This document shows positions 23,409 through 32,790 of a stretch of DNA of 63,937 bases, piece by piece. Made by a program: the position numbers and the translations under genes. The notes beneath the pieces were generated by a model that was not told the DNA's origin, did no database searches, and saw only the letters and a program-made list of their open reading frames with translations. The first letter of the stretch is position 1; the number at the start of each line of letters is the position of its first letter. Source of the stretch: an uncultured Selenomonadaceae bacterium (GTDB taxonomy: Bacteria > Bacillota > Negativicutes > Selenomonadales > Selenomonadaceae); the NCBI GenBank assembly GCA_905234235.1, contig CAJOHN010000007.1, forward strand, positions 1-63,937. The letters are read 5' to 3'.

Positions 23409-23749
23409 TCAAAACTTTGGACTTTGAAAATCTTTTCCTGCGCTCGAAAGTCGCGATACCTTTTGTGGAAGCCAATTCGTTTTTACCGGAGAAAGTTTTC
23501 GTCGACGGCTACTTTCCGGCGGGCACCATTTTTAAATTCTTGGAGCCCGTTTGCAGTAAGAAAATTAATCCGTTGTTGGGCGACCAAGTCAACGATTATT
23601 GCCATGCGGCGTCGTTGCTGTTCAATAATAAATTTAACGGCGCACCGCCTGAAGAAGACGAATACACCGTGATTTTCCACGTCGACTTGAGCGCGTTGTT
23701 TCTGCTTACTGAACCGATTGACGCGCAAGGTAATCCGATAAATATTTGA
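23405..23749 (+). CDS. Unknown 114-aa protein coupled to the STAS gene
   Basis: 114 residues. I do not recognise the family. It has no signal peptide or membrane segment. The N-terminal half is mixed and hydrophobic (FVEANSFLPEKVFVDGYFPAG), the middle has a helix with DQVNDYCHAASLLFNNKF, and the C-terminal half holds the strand-like VIFHVDLSALFLLT. It starts inside the STAS stop codon and is followed by a terminator, so the pair forms a two-gene operon. A partner or effector of the STAS protein is the simplest guess. Confidence 0.7.
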   Translation: MIKTLDFENLFLRSKVAIPFVEANSFLPEKVFVDGYFPAGTIFKFLEPVCSKKINPLLGDQVNDYCHAASLLFNNKFNGAPPEEDEYTVIFHVDLSALFLLTEPIDAQGNPINI

Positions 23750-23755
23750 CGGAAT

Positions 23756-23792
23756 AAAAAGCTCGCTGGCTTAAAAGTCGGCGGGTTTTTTT
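23756..23792 (+). terminator. Terminator of the STAS operon
   Basis: AAAAAGCTCGCTGGC pairs with GTCGGCGGGTTTTTTT around TTAAAA. Confidence 0.8.
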
Positions 23793-23857
23793 GTACAGGA
23801 AAAAATTTTTGCATGTCGAAAGTTAGCGGCGTGATAAATAACTGGGAGGAAAAAAAT

Positions 23858-26110
23858 TTGGAAACATTTGAAATGGAACTCGGCGGCAGAAAATTAATCG
23901 TCGAGCACGGCAAAATGGCTAAACAGGCAAATGGAGCAGTCCTCATTCGCTACGGCGATACGGCTGTTTTAGTCACGGCTACCATGTCTGCCGAGCCTCG
24001 TGAGGGCGTTGATTTCTTTCCGCTGACCGTCGACTACGAAGAAAAAATGTATTCGGCAGGCAAAATCCCCGGCGGTTTTATTAAGCGCGAGGGGCGTCCT
24101 CAAACCAGCGCGATTCTTAAGAGCCGCCTCATTGACAGACCGATTCGCCCGCTGTTCCCCGAAGGTTTTAGAAATGACGTTCAGATTATCGCGACGGTTA
24201 TTTGTTTCGACGAGGATAACGCGCCCGAAATTGCCGGCATGATTGGCGCGAGTTGTGCGTTGTGCGTCTCTGATATTCCTTTTGGCGGACCGATTGCAGG
24301 CGTTCACGTCGGGCGCATCGACGGAGAATTTATTATCAATCCAACTAAGGAACAGCTTGACGTTTCGGAAATGGATTTAATCGTCGCCGGTTCAAAAGAT
24401 GCCGTCATGATGGTTGAGGCGGGCGCGAAGGAATTGCCCGAAGAAGTTATTTTAGAGGCGATTCTGTTCGGGCACGAGGAAATTAAAAAGATAGTCGCGT
24501 TCCAAGAGGAAATAACGGCGGCGGTCGGCAAGGAGAAAAAAGATGTCACGCTCTTTCAACCGAATGAAGAAATCGCGGAAGCTGTCAGGGTTCTCGCTTA
24601 TGAAAAGATTGATAGAGTCGTTAGAAACCCTGATAAACTTGCGAGGGAGGCAGCCCTTTCCGAAGTGCAAGCGGAAGTTGTCGCCGAATTGCTTGAAAAA
24701 TTCCCCGCCGAAGATTATCCCAATGCAGAGAAAGAGATTGGCGCGGTCTTCTATAAGCTGGAGAAAGAAATCGTCCGCAAGATGATAACGCACGAGAAAA
24801 TTCGCCCCGACGGTCGCGAGTTGGAGGAGGTGCGCCCGATAACTTGCGAGGTTGGTTTATTTGCAAGAACGCACGGCTCCGGACTTTTCACACGCGGGCA
24901 GACGCAAGTTTTAACGATAACGACGCTCGGCTCAATCGGCGACGAACAGATTATCGACGGCTTGGAACCCGAATACACGAAGCATTATCTGCACCATTAC
25001 AATTTTCCCGGATACAGCGTCGGCGAGGCGCGTCCTTCGCGGAGTCCCGGTCGTCGCGAGATTGGTCACGGGGCATTGGCGGAACGTGCGTTAGTTCCCG
25101 TTATTCCGTCGATTGAAGATTTTCCTTACACGATTCGGCTTGTCTCTGAAGTTTTGGAGAGCAACGGCTCCAGTTCGATGGGCAGTGTTTGCGGCAGTAC
25201 GTTGAGCCTCATGCAAGCGGGCGTTCCGATTAAAAGACCTGTCAGCGGCGTGGCAATGGGTTTGGTTAAGGACGGCGACGCGCACACGATTTTAACGGAC
25301 ATTCAAGGCATGGAAGACGCGCTCGGCGATATGGATTTCAAAGTCGCGGGCACAACCGAGGGCGTTACAGCGATTCAAATGGATATAAAAGTCGCGGGGA
25401 TTTCGCGGGAGATTTTAAGCGACGCCTTAGCGCAAGCCAAACGTGGACGTTCTTTTATTTTGGGAAAGATGCTTGAAGTTATCAGCGAGCCTGCTCCCGA
25501 TTTATCGCCGTATGCGCCGCGAGTCCGCACGATTAAAATTGCCGTCGATAAGATTCGCGAGGTTATCGGCACGGGCGGCAAAGTCGTCAACAAAATTATC
25601 GAGGAGACGGGCGTTGAAATTGACATTCACGAGGACGGGCAAATTTTTGTTACGAGCAAGAATGTTGAAGGCATTGACCGCGCCATTGAAATTATCGAGC
25701 AAATTGTTCACGACGTGACGATTGGCGAAGTTTACGAGGGAACGGTTACGCGGATTATGCCGACGGGCGCGTTTGTGGAAATTTCTTTTGGCAAAGAGGC
25801 TCTCTGCCACATTTCCCAACTTTCCGATAAACGCATTCCGACTGTCGAGGACGCGGTTAAAATCGGTGATAAGCTTAAGGTTAAAGTCACTGAGATTGAC
25901 GATAAGGGCAGAATCAACGTCAGCCACCGTGCGCTTTTGGAAGGGGATTCGCCACGTCCGCGCAGTGATAAACCTAAAACTTTCGACCGCCCATTAAAAA
26001 ACAATGACAGACCGCCGCGCAATTCCGATAAAACCAGAAGCGATGCGCGTACGATTAAAGATTTAAAAGATTTGCGGAATGCTCGCGACGGCAGGCGGAG
26101 GAGGCAATAA
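23858..26110 (+). CDS. pnp: Polynucleotide phosphorylase
   Basis: 750 residues from TTG 23858, which has GGGAGG eight bases upstream and gives the family start [12 protein letters not shown]; the earlier ATG at 23813 lacks a ribosome site. It is a phosphorolytic 3'-5' exoribonuclease of RNA decay. Two RNase PH cores (residues ~10-230 and ~310-550) are joined by a helical domain. The second core has FTRGQTQVL and [20 protein letters not shown] domain ([15 protein letters not shown] near 573) and an S1 domain ([13 protein letters not shown] near 640) follow. The C-terminal Arg/Asp/Asn-rich tail of ~50 residues extends beyond typical lengths (~700-710). Confidence 0.96.
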   Translation: METFEMELGGRKLIVEHGKMAKQANGAVLIRYGDTAVLVTATMSAEPREGVDFFPLTVDYEEKMYSAGKIPGGFIKREGRPQTSAILKSRLIDRPIRPLFPEGFRNDVQIIATVICFDEDNAPEIAGMIGASCALCVSDIPFGGPIAGVHVGRIDGEFIINPTKEQLDVSEMDLIVAGSKDAVMMVEAGAKELPEEVILEAILFGHEEIKKIVAFQEEITAAVGKEKKDVTLFQPNEEIAEAVRVLAYEKIDRVVRNPDKLAREAALSEVQAEVVAELLEKFPAEDYPNAEKEIGAVFYKLEKEIVRKMITHEKIRPDGRELEEVRPITCEVGLFARTHGSGLFTRGQTQVLTITTLGSIGDEQIIDGLEPEYTKHYLHHYNFPGYSVGEARPSRSPGRREIGHGALAERALVPVIPSIEDFPYTIRLVSEVLESNGSSSMGSVCGSTLSLMQAGVPIKRPVSGVAMGLVKDGDAHTILTDIQGMEDALGDMDFKVAGTTEGVTAIQMDIKVAGISREILSDALAQAKRGRSFILGKMLEVISEPAPDLSPYAPRVRTIKIAVDKIREVIGTGGKVVNKIIEETGVEIDIHEDGQIFVTSKNVEGIDRAIEIIEQIVHDVTIGEVYEGTVTRIMPTGAFVEISFGKEALCHISQLSDKRIPTVEDAVKIGDKLKVKVTEIDDKGRINVSHRALLEGDSPRPRSDKPKTFDRPLKNNDRPPRNSDKTRSDARTIKDLKDLRNARDGRRRRQ

Positions 26111-26113
26111 GAT

Positions 26114-27802
26114 TTGCGATTTTGGCTTGAGAAAATTTTTGAGGCGAAACGTTACCTTTTCAAAAACGAACAGCCGTTGTGGATATATTTAGTGTGCGGT
26201 TCTTTCGGCTTGCGGTTATTGCTCGGAGAAATGCAAGGTTACTTTATCGCGGCGAACGGCTATCACGACGATATTTTGATGATAAGGTATTCGCAGTTAA
26301 TCGAGCATTTCATAAATCACAACCTGCCGCCGCAAGATTTACTCGTTAAAGATATGGGTTTCCCGCTGATTTTGCGGTTCGTTAAATTTACGGGCATTCC
26401 GTATTCTGCGATGATGTCTTTGCTATGGTTTTTTTCCGCGCTGTTGATGGTTGCTCTCGTGCGCGTCTTGACGGAAGAAAAAAATCTTTGGCGAGATTTG
26501 GCGGTATTTGTATTTGTGTTGTTCGCGCCCGTAGCCTTTGAATACACCGGCACAAGAATTTATCGAAATTCCGCAATGGCTCAGATGTATTTTATCGCGC
26601 TATCGATGATGTCAATTTTTTTCGTGTGGCATTTTATTAAGCCACGAGTTACGCCGCGTGTGTTGGTTGCTTTCAATGTAGTATTCGGGCTCGCCTTCAC
26701 GCTGACTTACTACATAAAAGAAGACGGCATTTGGTTACTGGGTTGTCTGCTTGCCGTGATGTTCGTTTGCTTTGTGAGGATAATTTTAAGCGGCGAGCAA
26801 ATTCTTCCGCGTGTGGCGTTGCTGATGATACCGTTGATAATTTTTGCGGGCAGTACCGTTGCTTATAAGGGCGTCAATAAAATTTGTTTCGGCGTGTACT
26901 TGATAAACAACCGCACGGAAGGCGAACTCGGAAATTTTCTCAAGCTGATTTACAAGATAAAATCTGATGAACGAACGGGAAGCGTCTGGGCTCCGACTGA
27001 CGCGCTTAATCAAGCCTTTAACGCCTCCAAAACTCTGCGCGAAAATTCTGCGTTAAAAGAAGCTGTTTGGCATACGGGCTGGTTTAAAAAAGACATTGAA
27101 AAAAATCCGATTCAAGGCGATTTTCTTGGCTGGGTTATGTTGAGCGAACTTTACAATTCCGGAACTTGTCACACGTTGCGCGAACAGGAAGAATTTCTTG
27201 GCAAAGTTAATGCGGAACTGGAGGCGGCGTTTGACGCGAACATTTTACAGCGCGACGATAGATTTCAATTAGTCTCCTCGATGGGCGGCATGACTAAGGA
27301 AGAAATTTTTTCCTTATTTCCGGCGATGTTGCTTGAATACAAAGCTTACATAACGTTGCATCACGTCGAGCCCAATAGAGAACGGCAAAATATGGATAAC
27401 GCGGGAACCTTAAAGTTAGCGTCAAGAGCCTTGCGCATGAATCTTTCCAAATATACTGAGCCGCGTTTTTCTACGGAGACGGCAAACGCCTTCCTTAAAA
27501 AATTGTTCGCAGTTTATTCGGTAGTTCAAGGCGTACTTTTTATCGCGGCATTGCTGGGCGTTATCTTCGGGATATGCACGATTCGCCAAAAAATTTTTTC
27601 CGTCAACGAATATCTGATGCTCGCGATTGCTTCGGGCAGTTTACTTTTATCTTTGGTTTACGCCTTCGCGATTTCTTGGTTCTGTAAATTTCTTGATGTA
27701 TTGAACGTGATTTTTTACGGCGTTGGACTCGTTCCCATGCTTACGCTTTTTGAAATTTTCGGCACGTACTTACTTTACCGCATGTGCAAAAATAAACTTT
27801 AA
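26114..27802 (+). CDS. Polytopic membrane protein of unknown function (562 aa)
   Basis: 562 residues from TTG 26114, three bases after the pnp stop. About ten hydrophobic segments are visible. They cluster in residues ~22-270 (for example LLWFFSALLMVALVRVL, LLGCLLAVMFVCFV, VALLMIPLIIFAGS) and ~455-560. Between them is a ~180-residue soluble section that would face one side of the membrane. The N-terminal layout, with NGYHDDILMIRYS soon after TM1, recalls GT-C type glycosyltransferases, where an acidic pair in the first loop is catalytic. That is only a structural impression. The product could be a cell-surface glycan enzyme. Confidence 0.55.
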   Translation: MRFWLEKIFEAKRYLFKNEQPLWIYLVCGSFGLRLLLGEMQGYFIAANGYHDDILMIRYSQLIEHFINHNLPPQDLLVKDMGFPLILRFVKFTGIPYSAMMSLLWFFSALLMVALVRVLTEEKNLWRDLAVFVFVLFAPVAFEYTGTRIYRNSAMAQMYFIALSMMSIFFVWHFIKPRVTPRVLVAFNVVFGLAFTLTYYIKEDGIWLLGCLLAVMFVCFVRIILSGEQILPRVALLMIPLIIFAGSTVAYKGVNKICFGVYLINNRTEGELGNFLKLIYKIKSDERTGSVWAPTDALNQAFNASKTLRENSALKEAVWHTGWFKKDIEKNPIQGDFLGWVMLSELYNSGTCHTLREQEEFLGKVNAELEAAFDANILQRDDRFQLVSSMGGMTKEEIFSLFPAMLLEYKAYITLHHVEPNRERQNMDNAGTLKLASRALRMNLSKYTEPRFSTETANAFLKKLFAVYSVVQGVLFIAALLGVIFGICTIRQKIFSVNEYLMLAIASGSLLLSLVYAFAISWFCKFLDVLNVIFYGVGLVPMLTLFEIFGTYLLYRMCKNKL

Positions 27803-27815
27803 GGGAGTGTTGGAA

Positions 27816-28196
27816 GTGGCAATTATCGACAGATTCAAAGACGCATTGGAAAGCAACACAATCACCGACGCGCACGACTTGGAAGTTCAGATTTCCGCGC
27901 AGATGAAGTACGATTATTTAGCGGCGATTCACACGATGGAGCAACTCGAAAAGCTCGCACGCGAAATTGAAAATCGTAAGCGTTCCCGCGCCAAGTTGAA
28001 GGAAGAACTTTATAAAAGTTGCAAGCAGGCGATAAAGAAACTCGCCGATGATGAATCGCTCACGCTCAAGAAAATCGACGAGGCTACTAAAATTCTTGTC
28101 GATTGCCGCCGCGAAATTATGAAGATTGACAGCGCGTCTAAGGAAAGCGACAAGCTCGCCAAGTTTATCAAAGACGGCGTCAGCGCGGGGACTTGA
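27816..28196 (+). CDS. Small coiled-coil protein of unknown function
   Basis: 126 residues from GTG 27816 (MAIIDRFKDALESN). It is almost wholly helical and charged, with Lys/Glu/Arg-rich heptads around residues 40-115, and has no signal peptide or membrane segment. I do not recognise the family. It lies between the large membrane protein and the split-barrel gene with short gaps (13 and 3 bases) and probably belongs to the same transcript. Confidence 0.6.
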   Translation: MAIIDRFKDALESNTITDAHDLEVQISAQMKYDYLAAIHTMEQLEKLAREIENRKRSRAKLKEELYKSCKQAIKKLADDESLTLKKIDEATKILVDCRREIMKIDSASKESDKLAKFIKDGVSAGT

Positions 28197-28199
28197 ATT

Positions 28200-28700
28200 A
28201 TGTTCAGAGAAATGCGGCGCAAAAATTGTATCATCAGCGACGAGGCGGCGTGGAAAATTTTGCGCGAGGGCGAATTCGGAATATTGGCACTTTCCGGCGA
28301 CGATGATTACCCCTACGCCTTGCCGATTAATTACGCCGTCGAGGGCAACAAGATTTATTTTCACAGCGCGAAGATCGGGCATAAGCTCGACGCGATTCGG
28401 CGCAATGATAAAGTTTCGTTTTGCGTCGTCGATAAACACGAAGTCATTGCCGAAGAGTTCACGACGTATTTTTCAAGCGCGATTGCATTTGGGCGGATAA
28501 AAATTGTCGAGGATAACGCCGACCCCGATAAACTGCGCGGGCTTGAGCTGTTAGCAGATAAATATTCGTCGACGGCAAGCCCCGAACGTCGTGCAAAGGA
28601 ACTCGGCAGATTGGATGCGTTGTTCGTGCTTGTCATGACGATTGAACATTTGACGGGCAAGGCGGCGCGTGAACTCGTTAAGCGCGGCGATTTTTCTTGA
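28200..28700 (+). CDS. Split-barrel flavin-binding protein (pyridoxamine 5'-phosphate oxidase-like, Nim-like)
   Basis: 166 residues. The start MFREMRRK, the segment EGEFGILALSGDDDYPYALPINYAV, and the IYFHSAKIGHKLDAI helix are typical of the NimA/PNPOx-like split-barrel family that binds FMN. SFCVVDKHEVI and a FGRIKIVED strand follow. Members include 5-nitroimidazole reductases and many anaerobe proteins of unknown substrate. The His in the HSAKIGHK motif is family-typical. Function beyond flavin binding is not deducible. Confidence 0.82.
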   Translation: MFREMRRKNCIISDEAAWKILREGEFGILALSGDDDYPYALPINYAVEGNKIYFHSAKIGHKLDAIRRNDKVSFCVVDKHEVIAEEFTTYFSSAIAFGRIKIVEDNADPDKLRGLELLADKYSSTASPERRAKELGRLDALFVLVMTIEHLTGKAARELVKRGDFS

Positions 28701-28721
28701 GTAAAAAGGAGCGTGATTAAA

Positions 28722-28952
28722 ATGAAAAAGGTCGAAGTGACTGTAACCCTCACTGAGGGAGCCGTAGAATTGATAAAAGGTTTTGCGGAAAAAAAAGGGC
28801 TCACTTTAACGGAATATTGCAAGCAGGCGATACTTGACCGCCTCGAAGACGATGAGGACATTCGCGACGCGGACGCGGCTTATGCGGAGTATTTGAAAAA
28901 TCCAGTGACGATTTCGCACGAACAATTTTGGCGGGAGCTTGAAGCAGTATGA
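28722..28952 (+). CDS. RelB-like antitoxin
   Basis: 76 residues from ATG 28722, ten bases after AAGGAG; the GTG at 28713 is too close to that site. A short N-terminal strand (KKVEVTVTLTEGAVELI) and following helices (GLTLTEYCKQAILDRLEDDED) give the ribbon-helix-helix plan of RelB/DUF6290 antitoxins. These bind their operator DNA and, by the C-terminal tail, neutralise a RelE toxin. The stop overlaps the start of a RelE-like frame by four bases (ATGA), the normal antitoxin-toxin arrangement. The toxin frame is broken, so this antitoxin may now be orphaned. Confidence 0.78.
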   Translation: MKKVEVTVTLTEGAVELIKGFAEKKGLTLTEYCKQAILDRLEDDEDIRDADAAYAEYLKNPVTISHEQFWRELEAV

Positions 28953-29217
28953 AGAAATACAGCGTTGAATACGATCCGCACGTAATGAAAAAATTGCAAA
29001 GCTTGATGCGCCCATTCGTAACCGAATCAAAACGTGGATTGATAAAAACTTAGTCGATTGCGAAAATCCTCGACGGATCGGCAAAGCGTTGAGCGGCGAG
29101 TGGTACGGCTATTGGCGGTATCGCGTCGGGGACTATCGAATTATCGCAAAGATTGAGGACGATAAAGTGATTATCTTCGTCGTGAGGATTGACAAACGCG
29201 GCGATGTTTATGATTGA
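28949..29217 (+). pseudogene. RelE-like toxin, frameshifted
   Basis: From ATG 28949 the frame reads MKKYSVEYDPHVMKKLQ, the normal RelE/ParE start, then shifts at TTGCAAAGCTTG (~28995) and stops at residue 35. In the next frame the family continues: KLDAPIRNRIKTWIDKNL, then RIGKALSGEWYGYWRYRVGDYR, IIAKIEDDKVIIFVV and a final RIDKRGDVYD, ending with TGA at 29215-29217. Adding one A in the CAAAG run restores an 89-residue toxin with all parts, including the YRVGDYRII core. RelE toxins cleave mRNA on the ribosome. Loss by a single deletion in an A run is the simplest reading; a sequencing error or phase-variable slippage is possible. Confidence 0.82.
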
Positions 29218-29234
29218 GTTTTTGAGGAGGATTT

Positions 29235-29987
29235 ATGGAGAAAAAATTTTTAACTTACAACTTGGAAGTCGACGGGCTTTGGCAAGAGGTCAAGTTCAGC
29301 GTGGAGACGATTGATAAAATTTTTATGCCGTTCCTACACGAGCTGACCGATTTAAAGATGACGCTGGACAGGAAAGTTATTGCGTACTTAGTCGCGCCGC
29401 CCGGAGCAGGCAAATCGATTCTTGCGAAATTCCTTGAACAACTCAGCCGCGAGCGTTCCAAAGAGGTTGAAGTTATCCGTGCTCTCAGCATGGACGGTTT
29501 CCACTACACGGCGGCTTATATGAATGTCACGACGATTGAGCGCGACGGCGAACAAATTCTAATGCGCGATGTCAAAGGCGCGCCGGAGACGTTCGATATG
29601 GATTTGCTGATTGATAAGATTCGCGAGGCTCGGCAGGAAGGCACGAATTGGAACGTTTACGACCGCAAGATTCATGACGTGTTGCCCGATTATTGGAGCG
29701 TCGAGGACGATATAATTTTGTTGGAAGGCAATTACTTGTTGCTGAGGGATTCGGGCTGGACGAATGTTCGCGTGCTGGCGGATTATTCGGTGTTTATTGA
29801 GGCGGAGCCGCAACTTTTGCGCGAACGGCTGATTAATCGTCACGTGGCGGGTGGCAAGTCTCGTGAGGCGGCGGAGGCTTTTTACAATTTCAGTGACAGC
29901 AAAAATATCGAGCGTGTAATTAAAAATTCTGCGCGGGCGAATGAAACCTGGAAACTTTTGCCCGACGGAGATTATGAGCGTCGATGA
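29235..29987 (+). CDS. P-loop nucleoside/sugar kinase-like protein
   Basis: 250 residues. A P-loop APPGAGKSILAKFLEQL lies near residue 58, and ALSMDGFHYTAAYMN near residue 90 carries the DGFH motif shared by uridine kinase, PanK and YggC-like kinases. LLEGNYLLL near residue 173 is the Walker B-like strand. The C-terminal RERLINRHVAGGKSREAA is the usual lid region. It phosphorylates a small substrate using ATP, but the substrate cannot be read. It is preceded by GAGGATTT and overlaps the next gene by four bases (ATGA). Confidence 0.75.
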   Translation: MEKKFLTYNLEVDGLWQEVKFSVETIDKIFMPFLHELTDLKMTLDRKVIAYLVAPPGAGKSILAKFLEQLSRERSKEVEVIRALSMDGFHYTAAYMNVTTIERDGEQILMRDVKGAPETFDMDLLIDKIREARQEGTNWNVYDRKIHDVLPDYWSVEDDIILLEGNYLLLRDSGWTNVRVLADYSVFIEAEPQLLRERLINRHVAGGKSREAAEAFYNFSDSKNIERVIKNSARANETWKLLPDGDYERR

Positions 29988-30826
29988 ACAAATTCAAAGC
30001 GCACGCCAACAACGTCGCCTTGCCGCACACGATATTTAGTTTGCCGTTCGCATTGGCAAGCGCATTCATGGCGGCGGACGGACATCCTGACTTTTGGACG
30101 GTTATTTTAATTTTAATCGCGATAACGTCTGCGCGGTGGGCGGCGATAGCGATTGACAACCTCGCGGATTTGAAATACGACAAACTCCAGCCGAGATTAT
30201 CTTATCGGGCAATGGTGCGCGGCGAAATTTCCAAGCCCGAAGCGTTAATCTTTATCGTCGCGTGTTTGATTATTTTAGTCGTAGCCGTCGCGCAGTTGCC
30301 GCCGATTTGCTTAAAACTTTTGCCGGTGGCGGCGGTGCCGTTTATAATCTACCCGTTCACGAAAAGATTTACGGCGTGGTGTCACTTATTCTTGGGCTTG
30401 GCGATAGCGATGGCTCCGGCGGGCGCGTGGGTTGCTTTGACAGAAAAAATTTCCTTGCCAATGATAATTTTATGCGTGGCGGTCGCGTTATGGATTGGGG
30501 CGTTCGACGCGGTTTATGGTGCGCAAGATGAAAAGTTCGACAAATCGCAACGGCTCCATTCCCTAGCAACAAAATACGGCGCGACTGGAGCGTTGAATAT
30601 CGCAAAAATTCTCCACGTAATTTCAATCGTCTGCTTTATAATCGTCGGGCTCATATTGAGTTTGGGCAAGATGTATTTTATCGGCGTGGCGATTGCGGCG
30701 TTGGCTCTGATTTATCAGCATTCAATCGTTAAGGCGGGCGATTATCGCGAAGTCACTCAAGCCTACTTCATGCGCAACGGCGTTGTCTCAATCGCGATTT
30801 TTATTTTTACGTGGCTCAGTTACTAA
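29984..30826 (+). CDS. UbiA-family prenyltransferase, MqnP-like
   Basis: 280 residues with about eight membrane helices. The first Asp-rich motif is IAIDNLADLKYDKLQPR near residue 58 and the second is DAVYGAQDEKFDKSQRLHS near residue 173, as in UbiA enzymes that move a polyprenyl chain onto an aromatic acid. The N-terminal HTIFSLPFALASAFMA and the short length match UbiA/MqnP, the prenyltransferase of the futalosine menaquinone route. No other menaquinone gene is adjacent, so the choice between UbiA and MqnP is open. A strong terminator follows. Confidence 0.85.
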   Translation: MNKFKAHANNVALPHTIFSLPFALASAFMAADGHPDFWTVILILIAITSARWAAIAIDNLADLKYDKLQPRLSYRAMVRGEISKPEALIFIVACLIILVVAVAQLPPICLKLLPVAAVPFIIYPFTKRFTAWCHLFLGLAIAMAPAGAWVALTEKISLPMIILCVAVALWIGAFDAVYGAQDEKFDKSQRLHSLATKYGATGALNIAKILHVISIVCFIIVGLILSLGKMYFIGVAIAALALIYQHSIVKAGDYREVTQAYFMRNGVVSIAIFIFTWLSY

Positions 30827-30861
30827 AAAAATATCCCCTGCAAAGTCGCGGGGGTTTTTTT
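30824..30861 (+). terminator. Terminator after the UbiA-like gene
   Basis: CCCCTGC pairs with GCGGGGG within an A-run/T-run frame (AAAAAAATAT before, TTTTTTTA after). Confidence 0.82.
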
Positions 30862-30890
30862 ATGCTATAATCTGCGCGGAGGTGATTGGT

Positions 30891-31652
30891 TTGCGAATTA
30901 TCGGCGTCGCGATTTTGATTGTGTGCGCGATAATTTTTTTATTGCCGGAGCCCGAAGGTTTTCCGATATTGGAATATCATCAAGTGACGGACGCGCCGCT
31001 CGACCCCGATTTTGAAATTTACAACGTGCCGCCCGCCGATTTTGCCGCGCAGTTAGATTATTTGCAAGCGGAAGGTTACACGACGATAACGTTAAAAGAT
31101 TTTATGTACGCCGTTCGCGGCTACCGACAACTCCCCGATAAACCGATTGTGCTGACCTTCGACGACGGCTATGCTGATAATTATTCGGAGATGTTGCCGA
31201 TATTGGAGGCGCACAAGATGACGGCGGTAATTTACGTGATAACGAACGAATTGGGCAGGGCAGGTTATTTGACGTTCGACGAGCTTAAGGATATGGAACG
31301 GCGTGGGCTTGAAATCGGTTCACACACCTCAGACCATTTGCCATTAACGGAGCTTGATGATACTTTTAAACGGCGGCAAGTTCGCGAGTCGAAAATTTAT
31401 TTGGAATGGAGCGGCTTGCAACCGATTTGCAGTTTGTCTTATCCAAATGGCGCGTTCAATTCGAAACTGGAAGAGCTTCTGCGCGAGGAAAATTATTTGA
31501 CGGCTGTAACGGGCGAGGCTGGCTTGAATACGCTTGAAACGAATCCTTACGAACTTTATCGCGTCCATATTCGCAAGCCACGTTTCGGGCTGACGGAGTT
31601 TAAATTTCGTTTATGGAAGGCTGAATTTTTTGCCAAACTCAGAGCCCTTTGA
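30891..31652 (+). CDS. Membrane-anchored polysaccharide deacetylase
   Basis: 253 residues from TTG 30891 behind GGAGGTGATTGGT. One N-terminal membrane anchor (residues 2-18) precedes a NodB-type domain. LTFDDGYADNY near residue 86 gives the catalytic base Asp and the metal Asp, and SHTSDH near residue 146 gives the two metal His. LSYPNGAFN follows. These zinc or metal enzymes remove acetyl groups from N-acetylglucosamine polymers such as peptidoglycan or exopolysaccharide. The 3' end overlaps the convergent alr gene by 14 bases. Confidence 0.88.
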   Translation: MRIIGVAILIVCAIIFLLPEPEGFPILEYHQVTDAPLDPDFEIYNVPPADFAAQLDYLQAEGYTTITLKDFMYAVRGYRQLPDKPIVLTFDDGYADNYSEMLPILEAHKMTAVIYVITNELGRAGYLTFDELKDMERRGLEIGSHTSDHLPLTELDDTFKRRQVRESKIYLEWSGLQPICSLSYPNGAFNSKLEELLREENYLTAVTGEAGLNTLETNPYELYRVHIRKPRFGLTEFKFRLWKAEFFAKLRAL

Positions 31653-32757
31653 ATATCCTCGTTACTCTTGTCCGCATTGTCGGAATTAAACACGTGACCT
31701 CGTAATTAATCGTGTTTAAATGGCGGGCGGCGTCGTCGATAGAAATTAAATCGGAGCCGAACAAAATCACTTCGTCGCCAACTTCAACGCCGTCAATATC
31801 CGTTACGTCAATCATCGTCTGATCCATACAAATTCTGCCGGCAATCGGAGCGAGTTGTCCGTTAATCTCGACGTGAAAATTTTTGTAAGCGCGAATATAA
31901 CCGTCGGCATAACCAATCGGCAACGTCGCAATCACAGAATCACGTTCGGCGACAAATTCGCGCCCGTAGCCGATTGACACGCCCGCAGGAATTTTTTTCA
32001 AGTAAACAACGCGAGTAGCAAGTTTCATGGCGGGCTTAAGTTCAACCGTTTTGCGAACGTCGGCGGAAGGATACAAGCCGTAAGTTATAATCCCCGAACG
32101 AACCATATCGAAATGCGCTTCGGGGATGTCGAGAATGGCGGCGGACTCGGCGATGTGGAAAATTTTTATGTCAATCCCGGCTTGCCAAATTTTATCTGCC
32201 GTCTCTTTGAAAATTTCGATTTGATGGTTGGTAAAAGTTCTATCGGGATTATCGGCGTCGGCGAAATGCGAAAATACGCCTTCCAACTCGACATTTGGCA
32301 AGCGAGAAATTTTTTCGGCAAGCTCGACAGCTTTATCGGGCGCGACGCCAATTCTGCCCATGCCCGTTTCAATTTTGAGATGAATTTTTGCCGTCTTGCG
32401 AAGTTTTACAGCGGCGTCAGAAAGTTCTTTCGCCAATTCAAAATCTGCTACGGCTTGCGTTAAATTGTTGGAGACAACGTAGTAAGCGGCTTCGGGAGGA
32501 ATCAAGCCGAGAATCAAAATCGGCAAATCAAAATCCGCGACACGCAGATAACGACCTTCGCCAAAAGTAGCCACTGCTAAAAAATCCGCGCCACATTCAA
32601 CGGCAATTTTAGAAACTTCAATCGCGCCGTGCCCATAAGCATTAGCCTTGACGACAACGCACAGCTTGGACGCGGGGTTAATATGACGGCGAATTTCTTT
32701 CAAGTTATGGCGAACGGCTTCGAGGTCAATTAAGGCGTAAACATCGTGAGAAATCAT
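31639..32757 (-). CDS. alr: Alanine racemase
   Basis: 372 residues, full length. It is a PLP enzyme that makes D-alanine for peptidoglycan. The Schiff-base Lys is in VVKANAYGHGA near residue 38, and the catalytic Tyr is in SIGYGREF near residue 265. The segments IETGMGRIG, HFADAD and RICMDQTMIDVT are conserved. The ATG is preceded by GGAGATG. Only 33 bases separate it from the divergent holA start, so each promoter must overlap or lie in the other gene's region. Confidence 0.96.
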   Translation of the reverse strand: MISHDVYALIDLEAVRHNLKEIRRHINPASKLCVVVKANAYGHGAIEVSKIAVECGADFLAVATFGEGRYLRVADFDLPILILGLIPPEAAYYVVSNNLTQAVADFELAKELSDAAVKLRKTAKIHLKIETGMGRIGVAPDKAVELAEKISRLPNVELEGVFSHFADADNPDRTFTNHQIEIFKETADKIWQAGIDIKIFHIAESAAILDIPEAHFDMVRSGIITYGLYPSADVRKTVELKPAMKLATRVVYLKKIPAGVSIGYGREFVAERDSVIATLPIGYADGYIRAYKNFHVEINGQLAPIAGRICMDQTMIDVTDIDGVEVGDEVILFGSDLISIDDAARHLNTINYEVTCLIPTMRTRVTRIFKGL

Positions 32758-32790
32758 TTAAAAACATCTCCAATCAATAGGGGTGATAAT

